From positions 279,504 to 343,503 of the forward strand of contig NZ_FOPH01000001.1 of NCBI RefSeq assembly GCF_900113415.1: DNA of 64,000 nt. Reading direction: 5' to 3'. Position 1 is the stretch's first letter; the number at the start of each line of letters is the position of its first letter. A model generated the notes under the pieces. The model worked only from the letters and a program-made list of their open reading frames with translations, was not told the origin of the DNA and made no database searches. Of the stretch, positions 1 to 9,163 are shown one piece after another. The translations under genes and the position numbers were made by a program. Origin of the DNA: Oribacterium sp. WCC10. GTDB taxonomy: Bacteria; Bacillota; Clostridia; Lachnospirales; Lachnospiraceae.

Positions 1-1651
1 GAACTCCGGGATTCACGAAAACATCCATGCGATCCACGATCTCGTTATTGTGAAGCTTAACCGCACCGATCTCAATGATATGGTCGGTGTCTGAGTTGAA
101 ACCGGTGGTTTCTATATCGAAAACAACGGTATCGTGACAGAGTTCCTGACCTTTATCATTTACAACTATGGTCTCAAGATCATCGACAAGATAACCTTCG
201 CAGCCGTAGATGAGCTTGAAGTCCTTATCATGACCTGTCTTCTTCAGATGAAGGTTGGCATCCGGGAATGCCTGAACCACTCCGTGATCAGTGATGGCCA
301 TGGCTTTCATACCGAAAGATATGGCGGTGTTAATATATTCACTGACATCGGATACAGCATCCATATCAGACATCTTTGTATGAAGATGAAGCTCTACACG
401 CTTGTCAGGATTGTCATCTGTACGCTTTGCACGTTTGATGTCGTGCTTAAGGATACCGTCGACAAAACTCATTTCAACCTGCTTGTCGAAGGTATCAAAA
501 GATACCGAACCCTTGATCATGAGTCCGGTTCCTGCCTTTATGAAAGCATTGGCAAGTTCCATATCCTCGTCATCCACGAAGATCTTGCAGGTGATGGAAT
601 CTGTGTAGTCTGTTATGTCAAACTTGAGGATATTCTTGCCGGTCTTTGTATGAACAGGATCGTGTACGAGGAAAATGTTTCCGGCGATAATGATATTGCC
701 GGAGCCTGCATCTATATCACTGAGAGGTACAGCTTCACCTTCAAAATACTTTCCGTAAAGAACCTCTTCGTTTTCGGACATCTTGAATGCACGCTTTTTA
801 CGCTGGAACTGTCCGTTTCCGCCGCCAAAACGATTGCTTCCGGGTTGTGAGGAGCCATTAGCTGCTCCGTTTGAAGAAGCTGCTTTCGTCTGATCATTGC
901 TCTTTGGTGCGCCATTTGCGGCAAATTCGGCATCCATTCTGGCCTTTTGAGCCTCGAGAGCGGCCATGGCAGCAGCCTGATTATTTCCGCCGCTTGCCAT
1001 ATCCATGCCGGATATATTGAAGACATCACGGGATTTCATGAAGCCCTCTTCCTTTTGTATTTCCGCCCTGCGACGTCTTGATTCGTCGGTGTCACCTCTG
1101 AACTCAGGTGGAACATAGTTCCTGTCAAGCTCCTGTGGATACTCTATCTTCTTCTCCTCATAAAGCATGTTAAGATTGAATGCTATAGAGCATCGATCCT
1201 CAAACAGACGCTTTAAGACATGAAGAAGTTCCTTGGCTGACTCCTTGTATAGATGAGAGTTTGGGACAGTGAGGTCCAATGTATCGTCATCCTGCCAGGA
1301 AAGCTTTCCTCTGGTCAGCATATTGTGAAGGACGATGTTGTAGTTCTTCAGTTCTATAAGGATACTGTCCTTATACATGTCAAAAAGAGTTCTCGCATTA
1401 TATTGAGAACTCAGATGGAAATTTTCAGATATTTTGACGGTGATATGCTTTCGACCGAAAAGCTGTTCCTTGATGATCTTTTCTACTGCAAAAACTGATC
1501 GTTTGTCGATGAGATGTGGACTTGTGATGTAGATGCGGATCATTTTGTGATCTTTCGTAATGGTCACACGAGTCACATATGTGTCACGAAATAAACTCTC
1601 GAGCTCTGCACTAAGTTCGAGAGTTTCAAATACTTCGAAAAACTTTTTCAT
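1..1651 (-). CDS. polC: DNA polymerase III PolC-type, N-terminal part (cut by window edge)
   Basis: Read on the minus strand from the ATG at 1651, the frame stays open to the window edge, giving about 550 residues. The order is an N-terminal domain, a Gln/Asn/Gly/Ala-rich linker around residues 210-270, an OB-fold region, the start of a PHP domain with HLHT near residue 420, and the first proofreading-exonuclease motif DIETTGF near residue 511. This order is that of PolC, the replicative polymerase of low-GC Gram-positives, in which the exonuclease sits inside the PHP domain. The polymerase palm and C-terminus lie outside the window. It is the last visible gene of the pyrH-to-polC operon. Clean antisense frames over this gene are composition shadows. 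Confidence 0.95.
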   Translation of the reverse strand, partial: MKKFFEVFETLELSAELESLFRDTYVTRVTITKDHKMIRIYITSPHLIDKRSVFAVEKIIKEQLFGRKHITVKISENFHLSSQYNARTLFDMYKDSILIELKNYNIVLHNMLTRGKLSWQDDDTLDLTVPNSHLYKESAKELLHVLKRLFEDRCSIAFNLNMLYEEKKIEYPQELDRNYVPPEFRGDTDESRRRRAEIQKEEGFMKSRDVFNISGMDMASGGNNQAAAMAALEAQKARMDAEFAANGAPKSNDQTKAASSNGAANGSSQPGSNRFGGGNGQFQRKKRAFKMSENEEVLYGKYFEGEAVPLSDIDAGSGNIIIAGNIFLVHDPVHTKTGKNILKFDITDYTDSITCKIFVDDEDMELANAFIKAGTGLMIKGSVSFDTFDKQVEMSFVDGILKHDIKRAKRTDDNPDKRVELHLHTKMSDMDAVSDVSEYINTAISFGMKAMAITDHGVVQAFPDANLHLKKTGHDKDFKLIYGCEGYLVDDLETIVVNDKGQELCHDTVVFDIETTGFNSDTDHIIEIGAVKLHNNEIVDRMDVFVNPGV

Positions 1652-1765
1652 AGGTTTCGTTTTGTCTCAGCGCCCTCGTTTCCACGGTAATCTGCGTTGA
1701 GACCCTTTCACTGATATAAAGAGATATTTCCGGGATCCAATAATGCTTCCTTAGTGCACGATTTA

Positions 1766-1795
1766 GAGAAACGCTGATTAAAGCGTTTCCCTGGC
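1766..1795. repeat. Short copy of family B hairpin between polC and ispG
   Basis: GAAACGCT, a five-base loop and AGCGTTTC form a hairpin followed by CCCTGG. The same hairpin opens the two long family B elements at 4453 and 11004. Only the first arm is preserved here. The rest of the 204-bp gap between polC and ispG shows no gene. Confidence 0.6.
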
Positions 1796-1855
1796 CGGAG
1801 TCACTGATAAAACACGGGGATTGCCTGTATTTTATCGGATACAGCAGTTTTTTTC

Positions 1856-2914
1856 TTACATCTTTGCTATTTCTTCTTTGAGAGTGCTGAGAAGCTCGCC
1901 TTCAGGTACCTTTCGGATGATCTCGCCCTTTTTGATAAGGAGACCTTCGCCCTTGCCGCCGGCGATTCCGATGTCGGCTTCCTTTGCCTCTCCCGGACCG
2001 TTAACCACGCAGCCCATAACCGCTACCTTGAGATTCTTATGATCATACTCTTCTACAAGAGTCTGAACTTCATTTGCCAGACTGATGAGATCAATGTTGG
2101 TTCTTCCGCATGTAGGGCAGGAAACAACCTCGATTCCTCCGGTACGGAGACCAAGGGTTCTCAATATAAGTTTTGCGGACTTGATTTCTTCTACAGGGTC
2201 GGCACTTAATGAAACTCTTATGGTATTACCGATACCCTGACCAAGTATCATGCCGAGGCCGATGGATGACTTGATATTTCCGGACCACACGGTACCCGAC
2301 TCTGTGATACCTACATGAAGCGGATGGTTGGTTTTGTCAGCGATAAGCTCATGAGCCTTTGCGCACATAAGAACATCAGAGGACTTGATGGAAATAACCA
2401 GATTGTCATAACCCATATCCTCAATGAGTTTTACCTTATCAAGAGCGGACTCGACGATACCTTCAGCGGTAACGTGTCCGCCGTACTTTGCTATGAGATC
2501 CTTCTCAAGGGAACCGGAATTAACTCCGACACGGATAGGGATATTTCTCTCCTTCGCACAGTCTACTACAGCTTTTATCTTTTCGATGGAGCCTATGTTT
2601 CCCGGATTGATACGGATTTTGTCTGCACCGTTCTCCATTGCGGCGATAGCCATCTTGTAATCAAAATGTATGTCTGCAACAAGAGGGATGTGAATTTCCT
2701 TCTTGATCTCCTTAAGAGCCTTTGCAGCCTCATTGGTAGGCACTGTACAACGTATGATCTGACAACCTGCTTTTTCAAGCCTGAGAATCTGTTCTACAGT
2801 GCCTTTGATATCTTCTGTTTTTGTGTTGCACATAGACTGGATGGCAACAGGATTGTTACCTCCGATCTTGACATTTCCTATGGAAACAACATGTGTATTT
2901 TCTCTTGGTAACAT
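1856..2914 (-). CDS. ispG: (E)-4-hydroxy-3-methylbut-2-enyl-diphosphate synthase
   Basis: IspG (GcpE) reduces methylerythritol cyclodiphosphate to HMBPP, the penultimate step of the MEP isoprenoid pathway, using a [4Fe-4S] cluster and a flavodoxin or ferredoxin donor in the cytoplasm. The protein has the TIM-barrel N-half and the cluster-binding cysteines of the family at about residues 266 and 269 (CPTC) and 302 (MGCVVNGPGEA). I start at the ATG at 2914, preceded by GGAG at normal spacing, giving 352 residues, the usual length. An in-frame ATG 12 codons upstream has no clear ribosome binding site. It shares an operon with dxr, so two steps of one pathway are co-transcribed with their downstream user uppS. 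Confidence 0.95.
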   Translation of the reverse strand: MLPRENTHVVSIGNVKIGGNNPVAIQSMCNTKTEDIKGTVEQILRLEKAGCQIIRCTVPTNEAAKALKEIKKEIHIPLVADIHFDYKMAIAAMENGADKIRINPGNIGSIEKIKAVVDCAKERNIPIRVGVNSGSLEKDLIAKYGGHVTAEGIVESALDKVKLIEDMGYDNLVISIKSSDVLMCAKAHELIADKTNHPLHVGITESGTVWSGNIKSSIGLGMILGQGIGNTIRVSLSADPVEEIKSAKLILRTLGLRTGGIEVVSCPTCGRTNIDLISLANEVQTLVEEYDHKNLKVAVMGCVVNGPGEAKEADIGIAGGKGEGLLIKKGEIIRKVPEGELLSTLKEEIAKM

Positions 2915-3026
2915 ATATAAATCTCCATTCCGTCGGGTTTTCCCCGACATAAATAGTAGTTAATTATGATCAGACCCGGAAATTGTTGATTCAGGCACAT
3001 CCGGAGAAATGCCGGTATTCCGGCAA

Positions 3027-4361
3027 TCATCCACCGAGTATAGACGCGTAAGCGCCGGAAACAATATTCCAGATATCGTTTGACATGATAAATGCCATCA
3101 GAGCAAGAAGGGCGATCATTCCTATCTGATTGATGCGGCCTTCAAGATCGGGATCAAGCCGTTTTCTCGATATCATCTCAAACAGGATGAATATCAAACG
3201 TCCCCCGTCAAGTGCCGGTATGGGCAAAAGATTCATGATGCCGAGATTGGATGACAGCATGACAAGGAGTGCAAGAAGCACCAGGAAGGCATTTAAAAGG
3301 CCAAATTCCGTTGACTTCTCCACCGTTGTACCCATGACAGTTACAGCGCCCACAGGCCCCATGACTTCGTTTCTGTGAACTTTTCCGCGAAGCACCAGAC
3401 CCAGGCTCTGCAAAACGATGGTCATATTATAACGTACTTCATAAAATGTATCTGTTAAAAACTCATAAAGATTTCCAGCCGCAAATCTTCCACCGTAAAA
3501 AGAGAGTCCAAGCATGTAGCGACTGTTTTCTTCGTTATAGTATGGCTTGAAGGTTATGGTTTTCTTTTCACCGTTACGGATGACTACCGCATCAAGCAGT
3601 GTGTTATCATCGAAATCTTCTGAATTGATGTAAAGCCAGATTGAAAGATCTCTGTAACCCGGTACGAAGGATAAATGCTTATCATGATAGCCTAGATAAC
3701 GGAATGAGTCTCCGTCTTCGAATCCTGCGGTTGCGGCAGGAGCATTATCCACGGAACCTGCTACATAAAGGTTGTCAAAGCCGCAGAAAAAGACGATAAT
3801 GCCTGCCAGTATGGCTGCCAGTATGAAATTGTTCAGTACCCCGGCTATGCAGATGAAAAATCTCTGATATGCAGGCTTGTCCTGGAATGAGTATTTTTGG
3901 ATCTCAGAACGGCGGAAACGTACTCCGTCATAGTCTATCCACGGGTCTCTGTTCTTGATTTCGTAACCGATTTGTTCAGAAGTATCTTCTCTTGTTGACT
4001 CTTCATAAGCGCTCAATGTGACGGATGTGTCCTGACTTAAATCAGATGACTCCGTGACGGTAAGTTCCGTATCAGACCCGGACTCCTGTTGCGGCTCCTC
4101 TTCTTCAATCTCCTCGCCTGTTGCTGTAGAGAAATCTCCTGAACCGGCAGCATCCTCTCCAAGCATGGCGCAGCTTCCGCCTATGGGAAGGAGCTTCAGT
4201 GAATAACGGGTGTTTTTCCACACACGACTGAAGATTCTTGGCCCCATGCCTATGGAAAACTCAAGGACACCGACATGGCAGAGTTTGGCTGCCAGAAAGT
4301 GTCCCAGTTCATGAAAGAATATCAAAAAGCTTAAACCTAAAATTGCGACGATGATACTCAA
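3027..4361 (-). CDS. rseP: RIP metalloprotease RseP, site-2 protease family
   Basis: Membrane-embedded zinc protease that performs regulated intramembrane cleavage, typically of anti-sigma factors. The HELGH motif lies at residues 17-21 in the first membrane helix, a degenerate PDZ region lies in the middle, and the second metal ligand motif LDGGR is at about 384-388 before the last helices. At 444 residues it is longer than most homologues. The excess is a Glu/Ser/Thr/Asp-rich stretch at about residues 72-137, between the first helix and the conserved helix with NNFILA. Position between dxr and ispG matches the usual Firmicute order. The family B repeat lies just upstream of its start. Confidence 0.93.
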   Translation of the reverse strand: MSIIVAILGLSFLIFFHELGHFLAAKLCHVGVLEFSIGMGPRIFSRVWKNTRYSLKLLPIGGSCAMLGEDAAGSGDFSTATGEEIEEEEPQQESGSDTELTVTESSDLSQDTSVTLSAYEESTREDTSEQIGYEIKNRDPWIDYDGVRFRRSEIQKYSFQDKPAYQRFFICIAGVLNNFILAAILAGIIVFFCGFDNLYVAGSVDNAPAATAGFEDGDSFRYLGYHDKHLSFVPGYRDLSIWLYINSEDFDDNTLLDAVVIRNGEKKTITFKPYYNEENSRYMLGLSFYGGRFAAGNLYEFLTDTFYEVRYNMTIVLQSLGLVLRGKVHRNEVMGPVGAVTVMGTTVEKSTEFGLLNAFLVLLALLVMLSSNLGIMNLLPIPALDGGRLIFILFEMISRKRLDPDLEGRINQIGMIALLALMAFIMSNDIWNIVSGAYASILGG

Positions 4362-4452
4362 GTAGTTCTCCTCTATAAATATATGTTTTTTCCGATTATA
4401 GCTGACATAAAGACAGTCAGTTAATATCTTTGTTTAAAGGACTATCATCTTA

Positions 4453-4578
4453 AGGAAACGCTTATCAAGGCGTTTCCCCGGTGGGATTTTCGATGCGAAG
4501 CATCAATTTCTTTTGAAAATCCGTGTCCCGACGCCGGAGGTTCTATGGAAAACACTGATTAAGTCAGTGTTTCCATAG
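4453..4578. repeat. Family B multi-hairpin repeat, copy B1
   Basis: About 126 bp containing three successive hairpins: GGAAACGC...GCGTTTCC, a central GATTTTCGATGCGAAGCATC / GAAAATC unit, and GGAAAACACTG...CAGTGTTTCC. A second copy at 11004-11129 shows the same order and near-identical sequence. The repeat runs into the last codons and stop of dxr, so the end of Dxr (METLT) is encoded by the repeat arm. Function unknown; it could be a transcript-processing or attenuation element or a miniature mobile element. Confidence 0.75.
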
Positions 4579-5719
4579 AATTGGTCTTTACGAAGTCTCT
4601 TGCCCACTTTTCTATAGAGAGAATTTCCTGAAGGGTAGGTGAAACCACCAGATTCTTCTCGTGAGCGTCCATGGCTTCTTCGATAACATCTGCTATCTCA
4701 AGGAAATCTATACGATTCTCAAGGAACATTGCTACGGCCTCTTCGTTGGCTGCATTGTATACAGTAGGCATGGAACCGCCTGTTCTTCCAGCACGGTATC
4801 CCAGGGCAAGTCCCTTAAATGTCTCCATATCCGGATTCTCAAAGGTAAGTGTGGCGAGCTCTGCAAGGTCAAGACGCTTGTCCTCTGTGAGCGGATGACG
4901 GTCAGGAGCATAAAGAGCATACTCTATAGGGATGCGCATATCCGGAAGACCGAGCTGTGCCTTGACTGAACCGTCAACATACTGTACCGCTGAATGAACT
5001 ATGGACTGAGGCTGTACCACAACCTTTATCATATCTACAGGTACATCAAAGAGCCAATGGGCTTCAAGTACTTCAAGTCCCTTGTTTACCATGGTTGAAG
5101 AATCTATGGTTATCTTTCTTCCCATTGCCCAGTTGGGGTGCTTTAATGCATCCTCCTTGGTTTTGCCGCGAAGATCTTCTCTCTTCTTTCCTCTGAAAGG
5201 TCCGCCCGAAGCGGTGAGAAGAATCTGTTCTATACGATTGTGCGGCTCTCCTGTAAGAGACTGCCAGATGGCACTGTGCTCAGAATCGATGGGCTTTATC
5301 TCGATGCCACACTCTTCAGCGAGAGGCATGATGATGTGACCTGCGCAAACGAGGGTCTCCTTGTTGGCAAGAGCCACCTTCTTGTGAGCCTTAAGGGCTG
5401 CTATGGTAGGCTGAATGCCGATCATACCCACAACAGATACCACCACTTCATCACAGCTTTGCATGGTGGAGATCTCTATGAGGCCGTCCATGCCTGAAAG
5501 AACTTTCACCGGCAGACCATAGGATCTGAATATTTCAGCTTTTGTCTCATCATAGATGCATACGGTTTCCGGATGCAGTTTTTCGACCTGCTCACGAAGT
5601 TTCTCGATGGATCCGTAAACAGCGAGACCTGTAACAACAATCTCTGGATCATCCTTTATGACGTCAATGGTCTGGGTTCCAATGGAACCTGTAGAACCAA
5701 GAATAACTAATCTTCTCAT
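4559..5719 (-). CDS. dxr: 1-deoxy-D-xylulose 5-phosphate reductoisomerase
   Basis: Dxr converts DXP to 2-C-methyl-D-erythritol 4-phosphate with NADPH and a divalent metal, the committed step of the MEP pathway. The NADPH-binding GSTGSIG loop is at residues 8-14. Metal and substrate segments IDSEHSAIWQ and TASGGPFRG are present. I start at the ATG at 5719 (MRRLVILG), preceded by GGAGA, giving 386 residues, normal for the family; an upstream in-frame ATG at 5779 would add 20 residues without homology. The last five codons come from the family B repeat. It sits between cdsA and rseP in the same operon. Confidence 0.95.
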   Translation of the reverse strand: MRRLVILGSTGSIGTQTIDVIKDDPEIVVTGLAVYGSIEKLREQVEKLHPETVCIYDETKAEIFRSYGLPVKVLSGMDGLIEISTMQSCDEVVVSVVGMIGIQPTIAALKAHKKVALANKETLVCAGHIIMPLAEECGIEIKPIDSEHSAIWQSLTGEPHNRIEQILLTASGGPFRGKKREDLRGKTKEDALKHPNWAMGRKITIDSSTMVNKGLEVLEAHWLFDVPVDMIKVVVQPQSIVHSAVQYVDGSVKAQLGLPDMRIPIEYALYAPDRHPLTEDKRLDLAELATLTFENPDMETFKGLALGYRAGRTGGSMPTVYNAANEEAVAMFLENRIDFLEIADVIEEAMDAHEKNLVVSPTLQEILSIEKWARDFVKTNSMETLT

Positions 5720-5864
5720 GAATAATTTCTCCGTTTTCAGTATCAGACTTTCGAAGTATCCTTCCGGGGAGTCTGACATAATACATTAGAGTTTATGGTA
5801 TATGAATATGATCACTTTAATCTATATTCAAAACGTGATAGTTTTGTGAAAACCTGCGCTTCCT

Positions 5865-6716
5865 TTAATTTAAAAATGTCAGTGCAAAGTATACTGCCGG
5901 AGCGGTAAAGATCATTGAATCAAATCTGTCCATGATTCCGCCATGTCCCGGAATGATGGTTCCGTAATCCTTTATGGAGTAGTCGCGCTTTATTCCGGAA
6001 GCTGTAAGGTCGCCCACCATGGATATAAGTGCACCGATACCACAGGCTATTGCACAGGTGGCGGCAGGATCTATGATGAAAGTGAATCTGCTTTTGAAGA
6101 TACTTGCGTAGATAAAACCTAAAAGCGCAGCACCTATAACTCCGCCAAAGGCGCCTTCTACAGACTTTTTCGGGCTGAGTATGGGAGTCATCTTATGCTT
6201 GCCGAAGAGCATGCCGACGCAATATGCACAGGTATCGGCACCCCAGCTTGCAAGGAATATCAGCCAGACCAGATAAGCCCCGTCAGGCATCTCCCTTGTC
6301 TGATAGAGATAACTCATCATGATACCGGCGTAGCAGACACACATAAATGCTTTTGCTACTGTTGAAATCTTGTAGGTGGGATAGGTAATAACATAAAAAG
6401 CCATAAGTGCCATGAGACTAAGCACGATCATGATGGTGAAATAGTCATTTATATTGAACCATACCAAAACATAGTAGCTTATGGTGGTCAGATATCCTAT
6501 GAAACCCAATGATCTCTTTTCGATGCCAAATACTCTGTAGAGTTCATACAGTCCGATCATTGAGGTGAAGAATGTAAGAAGGAAGAGCAATGGTCCGCCC
6601 ATAGGTACTATCACAACTGAGCAAAGCACAAGTATGATACCGCTTATAAGACGGGTGATGAATGAACTCATCTTCTTTTCGTTATGATCTTTTTTCAAAT
6701 TATCTGTTTCTGTCAT
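5865..6716 (-). CDS. cdsA: Phosphatidate cytidylyltransferase
   Basis: CdsA makes CDP-diacylglycerol from phosphatidic acid and CTP, the branch point for anionic phospholipids. It is a polytopic membrane protein with about seven to eight hydrophobic helices. The C-terminal family signature is complete: GDLTASGIKRDYSIKD followed by PGHGGIMDRFDS. The ATG at 6716 (MTETDN) has CAGGAAAA upstream and gives 283 residues; an in-frame ATG at 6791 would add 25 unconvincing residues. The gene lies directly after uppS, the usual Firmicute pairing of lipid-carrier and phospholipid synthesis. Confidence 0.93.
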   Translation of the reverse strand: MTETDNLKKDHNEKKMSSFITRLISGIILVLCSVVIVPMGGPLLFLLTFFTSMIGLYELYRVFGIEKRSLGFIGYLTTISYYVLVWFNINDYFTIMIVLSLMALMAFYVITYPTYKISTVAKAFMCVCYAGIMMSYLYQTREMPDGAYLVWLIFLASWGADTCAYCVGMLFGKHKMTPILSPKKSVEGAFGGVIGAALLGFIYASIFKSRFTFIIDPAATCAIACGIGALISMVGDLTASGIKRDYSIKDYGTIIPGHGGIMDRFDSMIFTAPAVYFALTFLN

Positions 6717-6831
6717 ATATTTTCCTGAGTGATCAAAGATACTGTACATGCTGCCGGAATGCAGCAAATGTACTAATACAGTTAACAACAAAGACAGGCT
6801 TCTTTTTTATAAAAGAAGCCTGAGTCATAAA

Positions 6832-7584
6832 TTATTTTTTTAATCTGCCGCCGAAACGACGCTCACGGCTGTTAAAGTTGTCAATGGCCTTGAGCAGTTC
6901 TTCTTTGTTGAAGTCAGGCCAGAGTACAGGCGTGATATAGTACTCGGCATACGCACTTTGCCAAAGAAGATAATTGGATATACGGAATTCACCTGAGGTT
7001 CTGATGACAAGATCAGGATCCGGCATACCGGCTGTATCGAGGTATCCTGCAAACTCCTGCTCTGTCAGAGATTCGATCTCTTCCTCGGTCTTTCCTGACT
7101 TGACGGCCTCAATAGTGAATTTTCTTATGGCACGGACTATCTCGTCACGAGAACCGTAATTAACGGCAAAAACGAATGTCATACCTGTATTCTGTGAGGT
7201 TTCCTGCTCCAGCTTTTCGATACCCTCACGGATATCAGGAGCAAAACGGCTTCTCTCACCAATCATGCGGGCTTTGACATTGTGCTCGTTTGCAACCTTA
7301 ATGAGCTTAACCATATATAAACGGAAAAGCTTCATAAGTGCGCCGACTTCTTCTTCTGAGCGCTTCCAGTTCTCTGTGGAGAAACCGTAAACCGTCAGGT
7401 ATTTGACACCGAGTCTGGCGCAATCCGCAACGATGGTTTCAAGAGTCTCGCATCCCTGTTTGTGTCCCATGGCTCTGGGAAGCCCTTTTCTCTCTGCCCA
7501 GCGTCCGTTACCGTCCAGAATTATGGCGATATGTGAAGGGATATTTCTCCCTTCACTGTCTATGATATCATTAATGTTTTCCAT
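6832..7584 (-). CDS. uppS: Undecaprenyl diphosphate synthase (isoprenyl transferase)
   Basis: Cis-prenyltransferase that extends farnesyl diphosphate to C55 undecaprenyl diphosphate, the lipid carrier for peptidoglycan and other surface polymers. The catalytic aspartate lies in ILDGNGRWA at residue 24, followed by the substrate segment RAMGHKQG. The C-terminal RTSGEFRISNYLLWQSAYAE motif is intact. At 250 residues it is full length. The stop of frr is one base from its start, so translation is probably coupled. It uses the isoprenoid units made by dxr and ispG in the same operon. Confidence 0.95.
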   Translation of the reverse strand: MENINDIIDSEGRNIPSHIAIILDGNGRWAERKGLPRAMGHKQGCETLETIVADCARLGVKYLTVYGFSTENWKRSEEEVGALMKLFRLYMVKLIKVANEHNVKARMIGERSRFAPDIREGIEKLEQETSQNTGMTFVFAVNYGSRDEIVRAIRKFTIEAVKSGKTEEEIESLTEQEFAGYLDTAGMPDPDLVIRTSGEFRISNYLLWQSAYAEYYITPVLWPDFNKEELLKAIDNFNSRERRFGGRLKK

Positions 7585-7585
7585 A

Positions 7586-8140
7586 TCAGACTGTCATGAG
7601 TTCCTTATTCTTAGCTTCTACTGACTTGTCGATCTTCTCGCACATATGATCAGTGAGCTCCTGAATGTCCTTTGTTGCACGTGTAAGGTCATCCTCTGTC
7701 ATCTCAGAAGACTTCTCAAGCTTCTTGGCAAGATCCATGGCATCACGACGGATATTACGGATAGCAATCTTGGCCTCTTCGCCCTTCTTTTTTACGTCCT
7801 TTGTGAGCTCCTTACGTCTTTCCTCTGTAAGCTCCGGGAAAACAAGACGGATAACTGTTCCGTCGTTTGTAGGATTGATACCGAGCTCAGACATATTGAT
7901 AGCCTTCTCGATCTCCTTGAGGAGAGTCTTGTCCCATGGCTGGATCTGGATGAGACGAGCCTCAGGAACGGAAATATTACCTACCTGCTGAATAGGTGTA
8001 GGTGTTCCGTAGTAGTCTACCATGATACGGTCAAGAACATGAGGGTTTGCACGACCTGCACGGATAGTTGCAAGCTCTGACATCAGATTGTCATGAGTTT
8101 TGTGCATCTTCTCGATATAAATAGTAAATTGATCATCCAT
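7586..8140 (-). CDS. frr: Ribosome recycling factor
   Basis: RRF splits post-termination ribosomes together with EF-G. The 184-residue product has the typical charged three-helix-bundle sequence, with RAGRANPHVLDRIMVDYYG near the N-terminus and the long C-terminal helix rich in Lys and Glu. I choose the ATG at 8140 (MDDQFTIYI) because TAGGAGG lies just upstream; an in-frame ATG at 8179 would only add the leader around that site. Order pyrH-frr-uppS-cdsA is conserved widely in bacteria. Confidence 0.96.
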   Translation of the reverse strand: MDDQFTIYIEKMHKTHDNLMSELATIRAGRANPHVLDRIMVDYYGTPTPIQQVGNISVPEARLIQIQPWDKTLLKEIEKAINMSELGINPTNDGTVIRLVFPELTEERRKELTKDVKKKGEEAKIAIRNIRRDAMDLAKKLEKSSEMTEDDLTRATKDIQELTDHMCEKIDKSVEAKNKELMTV

Positions 8141-8195
8141 AATTATTCCTCCTAAACCCCTTTTCGGGGAAATGTTCATTATATTATTTTATAAA

Positions 8196-8900
8196 TCACG
8201 CAGTGACTCTTGTTCCGGTGATCTTCCCCTTTAGAGCATTGGAAATACCGTTTTTTTCATTAAGTGAGAATATAGCCAATGGCATGTGATTCTCCATGCA
8301 TATAACTGAAGCTGCAAGGTCGATGACGCCGAGACGCTTGTCAACAACCTCCTGTATAGAAAGCTCATCGTACTTTTTGGCGTCAGGGTTAACCTTAGGA
8401 TCTGAATCGTAAACGCCGTCGATGGCCTTGGCAAGGAGGATCTCATCGCATTCAAGCTCAACAGCACGAAGTACAACACCTGTATCTGTTGAGAAGTATG
8501 GATGGCCTGTGCCGCCTGCGCAGAATACAACCGCACCTTCTGACATAGCCTTGAGAGCCTCATCCTTATTGAAGAGATCAGCCATATCTCCGATCTGGAT
8601 GGATGACATAACCCTGGTCTTCATACCCTGTGTACGGAATATCTCTGATACATAAATACAGTTCATAACTGTGGCGAGGATTCCGACCTGATCAGCCTTA
8701 TAGCGGTCAACAGCCTCTGACTGACGTCCTCTCCAGAAGTTTCCGCCACCGATAACGATAGCAATCTCAACACCTGCATCAACAGCTGACTTGACTTCCT
8801 GAGCAACCTCTCTGATGGTATCATCGTCAAAACCGAAATGTTTCTCACCGGCAAGTGCCTCGCCGGAAAGCTTCAGCATAACTCTGCGTTTATCTGACAT
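8196..8900 (-). CDS. pyrH: UMP kinase
   Basis: Phosphorylates UMP to UDP; a bacterial-type hexameric enzyme of the amino-acid-kinase fold, usually allosterically controlled by GTP and UTP. Glycine-rich KLSGEALAG at the N-terminus, IVIGGGNFWRGR and the FCAGGTGHPYFSTDT loop are all present. The start at 8900 (MSDKRR) follows GGAG; the longer frame from 8957 lacks homology. The 234-residue length is normal. This is the promoter-proximal gene of the eight-gene operon. Confidence 0.95.
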   Translation of the reverse strand: MSDKRRVMLKLSGEALAGEKHFGFDDDTIREVAQEVKSAVDAGVEIAIVIGGGNFWRGRQSEAVDRYKADQVGILATVMNCIYVSEIFRTQGMKTRVMSSIQIGDMADLFNKDEALKAMSEGAVVFCAGGTGHPYFSTDTGVVLRAVELECDEILLAKAIDGVYDSDPKVNPDAKKYDELSIQEVVDKRLGVIDLAASVICMENHMPLAIFSLNEKNGISNALKGKITGTRVTA

Positions 8901-9013
8901 ACAAAATCTCCATTCTGCCAAAACATGGCATAAAGTGAGAAAGATAACCCTTCTCACTGATATCTTCTATTAGATTGTAATGCGGCTAATATTAATAACC
9001 TACATTAAAAAAT

Positions 9014-9042
9014 ATTCTAGCATATTAAAATCTTAGGGGCAA
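9014..9042 (-). promoter_or_regulatory. Candidate sigma-A promoter for the pyrH-polC operon
   Basis: On the minus strand TTGCCC (9037-9042), a 17-bp spacer and TAGAAT (9014-9019). It stands 114 bp upstream of the pyrH start with no gene between. The -35 is only a partial match, so confidence is moderate. Confidence 0.55.
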
Positions 9043-9114
9043 CACAGTAAACAACCGTGCCGCTTCTTTTGATATGGTATGCTTCACATGAGTCATGACA
9101 TCAGTACACAGATA

Positions 9115-9150
9115 ATTAAAAAGCCCCGCGGCAGTATATGCCGCAGGGCT
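9115..9150 (-). terminator. Rho-independent terminator of the opp operon
   Basis: On the minus strand AGCCCTGCGGCA, a TATAC loop and TGCCGCGGGGCT, followed by TTTTTAATT. It lies 14 bp beyond the oppA stop. Confidence 0.9.
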
Positions 9151-9163
9151 AAAACATCAATAT

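Noticed and set aside
134..850. Long plus-strand open frame of 238 codons
   Set aside because: It is fully antisense to polC, has no ribosome binding site, and its protein has no sensible composition.
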